DNA of 64,000 nt from assembly GCF_003449015.1 (NCBI RefSeq), contig NZ_QRGD01000001.1, forward strand, positions 806,001 to 870,000, read 5' to 3'. The notes beneath the pieces were generated by a model. It was not told the origin of the DNA, did not search any database, and saw only the letters and a program-made list of their open reading frames with translations. Origin of the DNA: Aureibaculum luteum (lineage in GTDB: Bacteria > Bacteroidota > Bacteroidia > Flavobacteriales > Flavobacteriaceae). A program made the position numbers and the translations under genes. This document shows, in pieces, positions 46,738 through 54,658 of this stretch (positions are counted from its first letter, which is position 1; each line of letters opens with the position of its first letter).

Positions 46738-47397
46738 TTAATGGTTAAAGTGATGATATAAGGTTACAAAAATAAATCCGGCGGGTATAATAATAGAATA
46801 CCATTTACCCAACGCTTTTACAAAACTGGAGTATTTATTATTAAAACCCATTGATTGAAAGGCCGATTGAAATCCGTGTAACAAATGCAAGGCTAGTAGC
46901 ACAAATGCCACAGAATAGGCAGCAACACGCCAAATTGGCACAAACTTATGTTGTAATTCTTCGTAATACCTTGTTGCGTCTGCTGGCAAACCCTCAATGT
47001 ATTTATAATTCATTTCTGGCAGCCAAAAATCGATAAAATGTATTACTAAAAATGCTAAGATTGCAAGTCCACTATAGATCATATTTCTACTCATCCAAGT
47101 AGAGTTTGCAGCACCTTTAAAATTGACATACTTAACGTCTCTTGCACCTTTATTTCTAATCTCTAAAACAAAGCCCATTACAAAATGAAAAATCACCCCG
47201 ATAATTAAAACGGGTTGCAATCCAAATTGTATTAACGGATTTGTACCCATAAAATGGGACAACTGATTAAATACATCCTCACTAAAAACGGAGGTTAAAT
47301 TTACAGTTAAATGAATAATTAGGAAAATAATTAGAAAGAGTGCAGATAATGCCATTGCAAACTTTCGTGCTATTGAAGAAGATAAAAATCCACTCAT
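46738..47397 (-). CDS. sdhC: Succinate dehydrogenase cytochrome b subunit
   Basis: This is the membrane anchor with five helices that holds two hemes and passes electrons to menaquinone. The 219-residue protein has His ligands in [30 protein letters not shown] and [11 protein letters not shown] chose ATG 47397 ([12 protein letters not shown]), a normal start for the family; a TATCTTTG promoter box at 47423-47430 lies between it and the longer frame start at 47454. It is the first gene of the operon. Confidence 0.94.
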   Translation of the reverse strand: MSGFLSSSIARKFAMALSALFLIIFLIIHLTVNLTSVFSEDVFNQLSHFMGTNPLIQFGLQPVLIIGVIFHFVMGFVLEIRNKGARDVKYVNFKGAANSTWMSRNMIYSGLAILAFLVIHFIDFWLPEMNYKYIEGLPADATRYYEELQHKFVPIWRVAAYSVAFVLLALHLLHGFQSAFQSMGFNNKYSSFVKALGKWYSIIIPAGFIFVTLYHHFNH

Positions 47398-47422
47398 ATT
47401 GGTTTGGTTTTTTAATAAGTAA

Positions 47423-47430
47423 CAAAGATA
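47423..47430 (-). promoter_or_regulatory. Predicted -7 box of the sdhCAB operon
   Basis: This reads TATCTTTG on the minus strand, 26 bases before the sdhC ATG at 47397. The -33 region has GTTACAG instead of a clear TTG. Confidence 0.5.
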
Positions 47431-47544
47431 ATATTTACATTTTGTCTGTAACATTAGTTACTGTCTTTTTTTCTTATTTAGAATGATTATAAAAACATTA
47501 CATTTATAAGTTTAAAATCAATACTTCAAAACAACTTTAAATAT

Positions 47545-48753
47545 ATGTATACCAAAAACATACAATTCACAAACAAACAAGGCTTAATACTCGATGGAAA
47601 TATCGATTTCCCTATTGATAAGAAACCTTTAAGTTATGCTCTATTCGCTCACTTTTTCACAGGGAGTCAGAATTTTACAGCGGTACGAAATATTTCTAGA
47701 GCTTTGACACATAATAGAATTGCAGTAATGCGATTTGACTTTTCGGGATTGGGTAAAAGCGAGGGTAAATTTGAAGATTCTAATTTTTCAACCAACATTG
47801 ATGATCTTATTTCAGCAGCTACTTATTTAAAAGAAAATTATGATTCACCGAAGATAATTGTGGGCCATTCTTTAGGAGGAGCAGCAGCGATTTTTGCTGC
47901 CGATAAAATAGAATCAATTCAAGCTATAGTCACTATTGGAGCTCCTTCAAACCCATCGCATGTAGAACATTTATTTGAAGATCATCTAGAAAACATTCAT
48001 TTGGATGGTGAAGCAACTTTTGAAATTTCAGGAAGACCTTTTACAATAAAAAAGCACTTTTTAGAAGACTTGAATTCTAAAAATATGACCAAGTTGTTAA
48101 ACAACTCCAGAAAACCCATATTGGTGTTACATTCACCACAAGATAAAATTGTTGAAATTTCCAATGCTAAAGAAATATACAAAGCCGCACATCATCCCAA
48201 AAGCTTTATTTCTCTAGATGGTGCCAATCATTTATTAACGAATAAGGCAGATTCCTTTTATGTCGCTGAGGTATTATCAAGTTGGGCCAAGCGTTATGTA
48301 TTGACGACTAAAGAGCCCGAACTAAGTACAGACAAACAAACAGTTGTTAGAATAGGTAAAACCAAATATAGTACAGAAATTGTAGCAAGAAATCATTCTA
48401 TATTAGCTGATGAACCTAAGAAATTTGGAGGTAAAGACTCAGGCTTAACGCCTTATGAATTATTACTAGCAAGTTTAGGTTCTTGCACCGCAATCACCTT
48501 AAGAATGTATGCCGATAGAAAAAAAATGGAATTAGATGAAGTTTTAGTCCATTTAGAACATTTTAAACAGCACGCAGAAGATTGTATTTCTTGTGACGAA
48601 GAACCAGCAAAAATTGATAAATTTGTACGAACTATAGAATTAATCGGCGATCTTACTTTCGATGAACGCAAGCGATTAATTCAAATTGCCAATAGATGTC
48701 CTGTACATCGTACCTTAGAAAATAAAATTGAAATTGAAACCATTTTACGTTAA
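47545..48753 (+). CDS. Alpha/beta-hydrolase fused to an OsmC domain
   Basis: The 402-residue protein joins an N-terminal alpha/beta hydrolase (residues 1-250, nucleophile serine in VGHSLGGAA near 108, Asp/His in HSPQDKIVE and GANHLL) to a C-terminal OsmC domain (residues 265-402, redox cysteines in GSCTAITLR and RCPVHRTLE). Such fusions are known in many bacteria and usually called bifunctional hydrolase/OsmC proteins. An action on oxidised or esterified substrates is suspected, without a known substrate. It heads a gene run and is 9 bases from the RimK-like gene. Confidence 0.9.
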   Translation: MYTKNIQFTNKQGLILDGNIDFPIDKKPLSYALFAHFFTGSQNFTAVRNISRALTHNRIAVMRFDFSGLGKSEGKFEDSNFSTNIDDLISAATYLKENYDSPKIIVGHSLGGAAAIFAADKIESIQAIVTIGAPSNPSHVEHLFEDHLENIHLDGEATFEISGRPFTIKKHFLEDLNSKNMTKLLNNSRKPILVLHSPQDKIVEISNAKEIYKAAHHPKSFISLDGANHLLTNKADSFYVAEVLSSWAKRYVLTTKEPELSTDKQTVVRIGKTKYSTEIVARNHSILADEPKKFGGKDSGLTPYELLLASLGSCTAITLRMYADRKKMELDEVLVHLEHFKQHAEDCISCDEEPAKIDKFVRTIELIGDLTFDERKRLIQIANRCPVHRTLENKIEIETILR

Positions 48754-48762
48754 ACCCAATTC

Positions 48763-49671
48763 ATGAACATTTTTATCCTTTCTGTTGGTGAAAACATTTA
48801 TTCCACACAAAGATTAGTGCAGGAAGCTAAAAAATTGAAGCATAACGTTAGGGTAATTAATCATGCTGAATGCTCCGTAAAATTAGGTATAGGGAAGCCG
48901 CAAATAATTTTTGAAGGTAAAAATATTCTGGATATACCTGATGTAATCATCCCCAGAATAGGAGCAACAGTAAGCAGACACGGAGCGGCAATTGTTAAAG
49001 AATTTGAAATGAATGGCGTATTTAGCACGGCTCGCTCATTAGGGATTTTAAGAGCACAAAATAAGGTCCGCACATTACAAATTATGAATCGAAAAAACAT
49101 TCCCATTCCACAAACAGTTTTTTCCATAAATCATAAAAACATAAATGAGCAAATTGAATTATTAGGCGGCCCTCCGGTAATTATTAAGTTACAAGAAGGT
49201 ACTCAAGGTATGGGTGTTATTATTGCTGAATCTAAGAAATCAGCAAAATCAATAATGGACACTTTTTACACTATGAATGCCAGTTTTTTATTGCAAGAAT
49301 ATATAGAGGAATCTAACGGAGAAGATATTAGAATAATTGTTGTAGGCAATAAAATTGTAGCCTCAATGAAAAGAAAAGGTGCCATTGGTGAGTTCAGGTC
49401 TAATATACACAGAGGAGGCACTGGTGAAATTGCCAATTTAACAGAAATAGAAAAAAATATAGCCTTACGAGCTACTAAATATTTAAGTTTACCTGTAGCA
49501 GGTGTAGACATTATTAGATCAAAAAAAGGCCCATTATTATTAGAAGTAAATGCATCACCGGGGCTACAAGGCGTAGAAGCATACACCCAAATAAACGTAG
49601 CATACCACATAATAAAATTTTCAGAAGATTATGTTCGAGAAAAAATTCAAAAACGAAACCATAGAAATTAG
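48763..49671 (+). CDS. RimK-family ATP-grasp ligase
   Basis: The 302-residue protein has a RimK-type N-domain (SARSL-like TARSLGILRAQNK near 90), ATP-binding KLQEGTQGMGV, EYIEES and EDIRIIVV, and metal-binding EVNASPGLQG near the end. RimK adds glutamate to the C-terminus of ribosomal protein S6; other members make gamma-Glu or beta-citrylglutamate bonds. The next gene encodes an AstE/aspartoacylase-like hydrolase and overlaps it by 41 bases, so a pathway that makes and breaks amide bonds is suspected. I leave out the symbol rimK because S6 as substrate is not shown. Confidence 0.87.
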   Translation: MNIFILSVGENIYSTQRLVQEAKKLKHNVRVINHAECSVKLGIGKPQIIFEGKNILDIPDVIIPRIGATVSRHGAAIVKEFEMNGVFSTARSLGILRAQNKVRTLQIMNRKNIPIPQTVFSINHKNINEQIELLGGPPVIIKLQEGTQGMGVIIAESKKSAKSIMDTFYTMNASFLLQEYIEESNGEDIRIIVVGNKIVASMKRKGAIGEFRSNIHRGGTGEIANLTEIEKNIALRATKYLSLPVAGVDIIRSKKGPLLLEVNASPGLQGVEAYTQINVAYHIIKFSEDYVREKIQKRNHRN

Positions 49672-50599
49672 AGGTAAAAAAGTTGGATTAGGAGAAAGTG
49701 TATTGATCAAATTCTCTATTGACAGATTGCCTACCGGTACACTAATTGAAATTCCTGTATATGTGTTTAACGGAAAAAAAGAAGGCCCAACCATTTTACT
49801 TCAAGGCGGTTTACACGGAGATGAGACCAACAGTATTGAGATCATTAGAAGAATGCTTGAAAATAAGTACTTTAATTTAGAAAGAGGTTGTGTTATTGTA
49901 GTCCCTTTACTTAGTGTTTTTGGATTTTTACATTTCTCTAGGGATGTACATGGTAAAGATGTTAATAGAAGTTTTCCGGGAACGAAAACAGGTTCATTAG
50001 CTAGTAGAATTGCCTATTTCCATTTAAGGGAAATTGCCAATAATGTAGATTATGCCATAGATTTTCATACAGGAGGAGCCCAACGAAGCAATTATCCTCA
50101 AATTAGATATACAGAATCATCAGAAGAGAGCAAAAAATTAGCAGAAATATTTAGTCCCCCATTTCTTTTTCCATCGGCAATGATAAATAAATCATTTAGA
50201 AAAGAAGCTCTAAAACTAGGCATACCTATTATTGTTTATGAAGGTGGCGAGTCGTTAAGATTCGACGAAAATTCCATAAAAGAAGGTATGGCTGGCACAT
50301 TAAGGATTTTAAAACATTTAAAGATGATTAAAACGAATCCAATGGCAAGTCGCAAAGCTAAAATGAGCATCCCTATAACTAAAAGACGATGGGTTAGAGC
50401 AAGAATAGCGGGTTTATTCAACGCTTTTGTCCATAATGGGGATAAAGTTGAGAAGGGTCAAATAATTGGAGACATTACAGATACTTATGGAGAAACTTCT
50501 GTAAAAATAAAAGCTCCATTAACTGGTTATATTATAGCTATAAATTATTTTCCTATTATTAACCGAGGAGATGCCATTTTTCATATTGGACGCGAATAA
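49631..50599 (+). CDS. Succinylglutamate desuccinylase / aspartoacylase-family (AstE-like) metalloenzyme
   Basis: The 322-residue protein has the zinc ligands of the AstE/AspA branch: LQGGLHGDETNS (His and Glu) near residue 65 and AIDFHTGG near 145 (third His). The catalytic Glu lies in VYEGGESLRFD near 200. A C-terminal beta domain of about 70 residues is biotinyl-lipoyl-like (VEKGQIIGDITDTYGE). The family cleaves N-acyl or amide bonds of amino acids. Its start overlaps the RimK-like gene by 41 bases in another frame, a sign of tight coupling. Confidence 0.87.
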   Translation: MFEKKFKNETIEIRGKKVGLGESVLIKFSIDRLPTGTLIEIPVYVFNGKKEGPTILLQGGLHGDETNSIEIIRRMLENKYFNLERGCVIVVPLLSVFGFLHFSRDVHGKDVNRSFPGTKTGSLASRIAYFHLREIANNVDYAIDFHTGGAQRSNYPQIRYTESSEESKKLAEIFSPPFLFPSAMINKSFRKEALKLGIPIIVYEGGESLRFDENSIKEGMAGTLRILKHLKMIKTNPMASRKAKMSIPITKRRWVRARIAGLFNAFVHNGDKVEKGQIIGDITDTYGETSVKIKAPLTGYIIAINYFPIINRGDAIFHIGRE

Positions 50600-50625
50600 T
50601 CCGTATATTTACCTTTTTTAAATTA

Positions 50626-51195
50626 ATGTCAGACGAAAACAAACATAGCTTAGAGCCAAATAACTGGGTAAAGGAATATTCGGACTACTTATACAATTAC
50701 ACGATAACCCGAATAGACAATCACGAACAAGCGAAAGATATTGTTCAAGAAACCTTTTTTTCAGCCTTAAAAGCAGCCAAAAACTATAGAGGTCAAGCTT
50801 CAGAACGCACATGGTTAATTGCAATATTAAAACGTAAAATAATAGACCATTACCGTAAAATAAACTCACGAAAAGGCAAAGCTGAAATAAAAGTTAATTT
50901 TCATGAAGATGGAGATAAAAAAGGAAGTTGGTTAGAAGAACGTGTTCCACAATTATGGGATAATGAAGCTGAAAAACAAATTGAAAACACAGAACTTAAA
51001 AGCGTGTTAGATAATTGTATTAATAACCTACCTGATAAATACAGATTGGTTTTTAATTTAAAAAATGTTGAGCATTATGAAACTGAAGAAATTTGTAATG
51101 AGTTAGATATTACCGCGTCTAATCTTTGGGTTATCATACATAGAGCTAGACATCAACTAAGAAAGTGTATGGAAGATAACTGGTTTGCAAAATAG
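50626..51195 (+). CDS. ECF-type RNA polymerase sigma factor
   Basis: The 189-residue protein has region 2 (AKDIVQETFFSALKAA and YRGQASERTWLIAILKRKIIDHYRK) and region 4 (LPDKYRLVFNLKNVEHYETEEICNELDITASNLWVIIHRARHQL read in parts), the two parts of an ECF sigma-70. Length and the linker are normal. The next gene, 6 bases away, encodes a small protein with a HxxxCxxC motif, so it is the likely anti-sigma factor. It may control the RimK/AstE operon or an envelope stress response; both are inference. Confidence 0.92.
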   Translation: MSDENKHSLEPNNWVKEYSDYLYNYTITRIDNHEQAKDIVQETFFSALKAAKNYRGQASERTWLIAILKRKIIDHYRKINSRKGKAEIKVNFHEDGDKKGSWLEERVPQLWDNEAEKQIENTELKSVLDNCINNLPDKYRLVFNLKNVEHYETEEICNELDITASNLWVIIHRARHQLRKCMEDNWFAK

Positions 51196-51201
51196 TATTT
51201 T

Positions 51202-51471
51202 ATGAGTAAGAAAATTTTTATTAGCTGTGATGAGGCTACCACAATTTGTAATAAAAGCCAATATAAGGAAGCTTCTTTTTTGGAGATAGTAAAATTAAAA
51301 ATACATCTCTTTAGTTGTAAAATATGTGGAGCATATTCTAAACAAAACGCCACTTTAACCAAAGTTTGTAGTAAGCATTTACACAAAACCGAGGGTGAAC
51401 GTAAACTTTGTAAAGAAGAAAAGGAAGCTCTTCAAAATGAAGTAGTAAAAAAAATAAATTCGAATACATAA
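51202..51471 (+). CDS. Small HxxxCxxC protein, putative soluble anti-sigma factor
   Basis: The 89-residue protein has HLFSCKICG near residues 35-43, an HxxxCxxC zinc motif of the ZAS (zinc-binding anti-sigma) type, and further cysteines at CDEATTICNK and VCSKH. No membrane helix follows, unlike many ECF anti-sigma factors, so it would stay in the cytoplasm. Its gene is 6 bases after the ECF sigma gene, which is the main support for the role. Zinc loss on oxidation, as in RsrA, would be the model. Confidence 0.72.
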   Translation: MSKKIFISCDEATTICNKSQYKEASFLEIVKLKIHLFSCKICGAYSKQNATLTKVCSKHLHKTEGERKLCKEEKEALQNEVVKKINSNT

Positions 51472-51519
51472 TATTCCAACACTAGCTTTTGATAGTTTTA
51501 TTTAATATTTTAGTAAAAG

Positions 51520-52161
51520 ATGGATATTATACCACAAAAAATAGACGACTACGTAGTAGAACATTCAGAAAATGAGCCTCAATTATTAAAACAACTTAAT
51601 AGAGAAACTTGGCAAACCGTTTTGAACCCAAGAATGTTAAGTGGGGCATTTCAAGGTCGCGTATTGTCAATGTTATCAAAACTGACACAACCCAAGTCAA
51701 TTTTAGAAATCGGTACATATACAGGTTATTCAGCGTTATGCTTGGCAGAAGGCCTTTCACAAGATGGTATTTTACATACCATAGATCATAATGAAGAACT
51801 GGCTTCTCTACAAGAAAAATATTTTAATAAGTCTTTATATAAACATCAAATAAAACAATACATTGGAAATGCAATAGATATCATTCCAACAATTAATGAG
51901 AAATTTGATTTGGTATTTATTGATGCTGATAAAAGCAACTACATCAATTATTATAACTTAGTAATTGACAAAATGAATAAAGGTGGCATAATTTTGTCAG
52001 ATAATGTCTTATGGAGTGGTAAGGTGGTTGAGAAATTAAACCCTAAAGACCAAGATACAAAAGCATTGCTTACCTATAACAAACTACTTAAAGAAGATCT
52101 TAGAATTGAGACCGTTTTATTACCTATTAGAGATGGCCTAACTATAAGTAGAATAAAATAA
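51520..52161 (+). CDS. Class I SAM O-methyltransferase (caffeoyl-CoA type)
   Basis: The 213-residue protein has motif I EIGTYTGYSALCLAEGL near residue 65, the metal-binding VFIDADKSNYINYY near 130 and LSDNVLWSGKV near 155. This is the catechol or caffeoyl-CoA O-methyltransferase family, whose bacterial members act on various phenols or tRNA precursors (the TrmR/YrrM branch). The true substrate is unknown. It lies 48 bases after the zinc-motif gene and may be part of the same transcript. Confidence 0.88.
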   Translation: MDIIPQKIDDYVVEHSENEPQLLKQLNRETWQTVLNPRMLSGAFQGRVLSMLSKLTQPKSILEIGTYTGYSALCLAEGLSQDGILHTIDHNEELASLQEKYFNKSLYKHQIKQYIGNAIDIIPTINEKFDLVFIDADKSNYINYYNLVIDKMNKGGIILSDNVLWSGKVVEKLNPKDQDTKALLTYNKLLKEDLRIETVLLPIRDGLTISRIK

Positions 52162-52195
52162 CAATTCTTTAACTAAAGATTGACACTTTATTAAC

Positions 52196-52225
52196 TTGTA
52201 ATCTGGTCAAGTATGTATAACTTTA
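52196..52225 (+). promoter_or_regulatory. Promoter of the following small protein gene
   Basis: TTG (52196-52198), exactly 19 bases, then TAACTTTA (52218-52225), one base off TAnnTTTG. The ATG at 52213 lies within this promoter, so the true start is the ATG at 52249. Confidence 0.6.
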
Positions 52226-52248
52226 GAGTACTTCTAATTACTCTAACT

Positions 52249-52674
52249 ATGAACACACAAGCACTACCTTCAAAAAAAGCCAGTTTTCAACAATGGCACA
52301 AAGAAACCATTAGATGGGTGAAAGAATTTGATTTATATATTTATGAATTAAATGAATTAAAAAAACGCGTGGATTCTAAAAAAGTTAAAGACCACATCGA
52401 TGTTCAAGTACAAAAAAATATAGTTTTAATCACTAAAACTACTCAAGACAGGTTATTGAAAGATGTACTAGATGGATTGCAAAAACACAAAGCACATTTT
52501 ACTAATTTATTGCAGTCTGAAAATCAAATGGAGATTCAAAATTATAAAGAAGCACATCTTTCTTTAACCAAAAGAATTAGACAACTTCGAGGAAAATTAG
52601 GATCTTTAAAAACGCGTATCTCTGATTTTTTAAATTCAGAATCTAGAATTCAACGACATGGATACAGCTACTAA
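52249..52674 (+). CDS. Small helical protein of unknown function
   Basis: The 141-residue protein is almost entirely helical and rich in Lys, Gln and Leu, with two long amphipathic helices (about residues 10-60 and 70-135), and no signal peptide or cysteine. It may form a coiled-coil or helical bundle, similar in shape to ferritin-like or YciF-like proteins, but no metal ligand pattern was recognised. The start at 52249 follows from the promoter position. A hairpin after it serves as a shared terminator with PAP2. Confidence 0.7.
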   Translation: MNTQALPSKKASFQQWHKETIRWVKEFDLYIYELNELKKRVDSKKVKDHIDVQVQKNIVLITKTTQDRLLKDVLDGLQKHKAHFTNLLQSENQMEIQNYKEAHLSLTKRIRQLRGKLGSLKTRISDFLNSESRIQRHGYSY

Positions 52675-52686
52675 AGTACCAATATT

Positions 52687-52724
52687 AATAAGCTTATACT
52701 TTTTTTAAAAAGTATAAGCTTATT
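52687..52724. terminator. Bidirectional terminator overlapping the end of the PAP2 gene
   Basis: An 18-bp stem (arms 52687-52704 and 52707-52724) is A/T-rich with an AAGCTTATAC core. It serves the plus-strand gene ending at 52674 and includes the stop codon and the last codons of PAP2 on the minus strand. Confidence 0.8.
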
Positions 52725-53254
52725 TTGTAAAACAAGAGCCCAATAGTAATACCTAATAACATACCCATAAAGATATCAATGGGAAAATGAACACCAATGT
52801 ATATTCTACTGTACGCAAATAACAGTGGCCAAACTAGCAGTAAAAAGGGATATTTATAGTACTTTCTTAACGTTATTATCATAAAAGTAGTTACCGCAAA
52901 AGATGTTGTTGAGTGACCTGAGACGAAACTATAACCTCTCGGTTTCTTTAAAATTCTAATAAGCTCATTAACTGTGGGGTCATTATTAGGTCGTAACCTA
53001 GCTACATTATTTTTTATAAGATTTACAAACTGATCAGAAAATGTCACTAATGCTGCTACGACTAAGACAAGTATAAGTCCCTTTTTCCAGCCATAGGCTT
53101 TAAAAATAAAATAGAACAGTAGTAAAAATAAAGGAATCCAACTGAATTGGTTGGTAATAAACATCCAAAAAGAATCCCAGGGCTCAGAACCCCAATTGTT
53201 TAGATATACAATTAATTCTTTATCGTATTCAAGAATTTGGTCTAATAAATCCAA
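52694..53254 (-). CDS. PAP2-family membrane phosphatase
   Basis: The 186-residue protein has five to six membrane segments and the three acid-phosphatase motifs: KNNVARLRP near residue 80, YSFVSGHSTTS near 110, and SRIYIGVHFPID near 150. These enzymes remove phosphate from lipid phosphates such as undecaprenyl diphosphate or phosphatidate at the outer face of the inner membrane. Its start is one base from the tatA stop, so the two are co-transcribed. Confidence 0.92.
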   Translation of the reverse strand: MDLLDQILEYDKELIVYLNNWGSEPWDSFWMFITNQFSWIPLFLLLFYFIFKAYGWKKGLILVLVVAALVTFSDQFVNLIKNNVARLRPNNDPTVNELIRILKKPRGYSFVSGHSTTSFAVTTFMIITLRKYYKYPFLLLVWPLLFAYSRIYIGVHFPIDIFMGMLLGITIGLLFYKISLYFLKKV

Positions 53255-53255
53255 A

Positions 53256-53543
53256 TTATAAGTTGCGTTTTATAGGTCCAGTTACGTCGTCTATATTATC
53301 CTTAATATTATCCTTAATAGATTTCATATCATTCTTAAGACCCTTAGCTAAATTGGTATCTATACCTTGTTTTTCAGCCGTTTCAGTAATCTCTCTTTTA
53401 ATATCATTGGTAGCGTCTTTTAACTGACGCATGCCTTTCCCTAATCCTTGGGCAATACCCGGAATTTTATCGGCACCAAAAAGCATCAATACAATAACGA
53501 CCACTACAAAAATTTCGCCCCCACTTATAAATAAAAAATACAT
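53256..53543 (-). CDS. tatA: Twin-arginine translocase subunit TatA/TatE
   Basis: The 95-residue protein has a single N-terminal membrane helix (FISGGEIFVVVVIVLMLF) with the conserved FGADKIPGIAQGLGKGMRQLKDA amphipathic helix after a short hinge, and a charged tail. TatA forms the pore for folded proteins with TatC, which is not in this window. It precedes the PAP2 gene and follows a small secreted protein on the same strand, making a small envelope gene group. Confidence 0.93.
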   Translation of the reverse strand: MYFLFISGGEIFVVVVIVLMLFGADKIPGIAQGLGKGMRQLKDATNDIKREITETAEKQGIDTNLAKGLKNDMKSIKDNIKDNIDDVTGPIKRNL

Positions 53544-53588
53544 AATTTTAATTTATTAATACAAAGATAATAGAAATTAGCAGAATAG

Positions 53589-54077
53589 TTAATCTAATTC
53601 TCTTTTAGCTGTACGAATTTTAATTACGTCTATTAATCGTTTCAATTTTTCCAGTTCTTCAACACTATTAAATCCTGAAATTTCAAGCACACCATGCGGT
53701 ATGGCTCCATGAACTATCGGAGTCATATACAAAACATTATTAATTATTATGGCCAATGGTTTACCAATATTATTTTCAGTTAAAATTAAAAACTGGTCTT
53801 TACCAGTTCCATCAAGCTCAATAGTTAACGATGGCCTTCCGCTAATATCAAAAGAATTCTTTACTTTTTTAAACCTATGAATTCCTACAAAACCACTGGT
53901 ATCAACTTTAAACGTTTTTGTACTATCACTTTTTAAAATAAACTCTTTTCCAAGAGTTGAAGTTTGGTAAATACCATTAAACCTTACAACTTTAGAACCA
54001 TTGTTATTTTCTTGAGCATAAGAGTTAAAACACAAAAGGAAGAAAATGACATTCAATATGATTATTTTAAGTCTCAT
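53589..54077 (-). CDS. Secreted protein with a SecD P1-head-like domain
   Basis: The 162-residue protein has a signal peptide (FNSYAQ) and then about 120 residues. The second half, with GKPLAIIINNVLYMTPIV and LEISGFNSVEEL, looks like the P1 head of SecD (periplasmic domain with the GxxxAIVLDGKV-type motif). It lacks any membrane part of SecD. As a free periplasmic domain it might touch preproteins or the Sec/Tat export apparatus; the neighbouring tatA fits but does not prove this. Function is inference. Confidence 0.68.
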   Translation of the reverse strand: MRLKIIILNVIFFLLCFNSYAQENNNGSKVVRFNGIYQTSTLGKEFILKSDSTKTFKVDTSGFVGIHRFKKVKNSFDISGRPSLTIELDGTGKDQFLILTENNIGKPLAIIINNVLYMTPIVHGAIPHGVLEISGFNSVEELEKLKRLIDVIKIRTAKRELD

Positions 54078-54168
54078 AAAATTATATTAGCAAGTTCAAA
54101 GATAGCGGAATTTCCAACGCCCAAATTATAATATTTATATTAGCATACTTATCCAAAATCAAGTAAAT

Positions 54169-54621
54169 ATGAATTTCAGAAAAGCAACGAAAAATGACGT
54201 TCCATTCATTGTAAAGATGATTGCTAGTGATACCCTTGGAAAGTTAAGAGAGGATTATAAAGAACCTCTTCCTGAGAAATATTTCAACGCTTTTAAAGCT
54301 ATTAATGAAGATCCAAATCAGGAATTAATTGTTGTTGAAACTAATACTACTGAAATTATTGGCACTTTACAAATGAGTTTTATTCAGTACTTAACCTATC
54401 AAGGTGGCGTTAGAGCACAAATTGAAGCTGTACGAATAAGAGAAGATTTTAGAGGTAAGGGTGTTGGAAAACTTGTATTTGATTGGGCAATTGAAAGAGC
54501 CAAGCAACGGAATGCTCATTTACTGCAACTTACAACAGATAAAAAACGACCAGATGCTATAAAATTTTATAAAAAGCTAGGGTTTGTAAATAGCCATGAG
54601 GGCATGAAATTCCATTTGTAA
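54169..54621 (+). CDS. GNAT-family N-acetyltransferase
   Basis: The 150-residue protein has the GNAT acetyl-CoA site in VRIREDFRGKGVGKLVFDWAI (R/QxxGxG/A motif at residues 93-108) and the typical end FYKKLGFVNSHEGMKF. Substrate is unknown. It stands alone between convergent or divergent envelope genes. Confidence 0.9.
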   Translation: MNFRKATKNDVPFIVKMIASDTLGKLREDYKEPLPEKYFNAFKAINEDPNQELIVVETNTTEIIGTLQMSFIQYLTYQGGVRAQIEAVRIREDFRGKGVGKLVFDWAIERAKQRNAHLLQLTTDKKRPDAIKFYKKLGFVNSHEGMKFHL

Positions 54622-54658
54622 TCCACATATTAAGAAAAGTAGTTGCGTAAAGCTAATT

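Noticed and set aside
48763-49671. Firm assignment as RimK acting on ribosomal protein S6
   Set aside because: ATP-grasp relatives with different substrates share these motifs, and the AstE-like neighbour points to other chemistry.
52213-52248. ATG at 52213 as start of the small helical protein
   Set aside because: It lies between the -33 and -7 elements of a good promoter, so it would not be in the mRNA.
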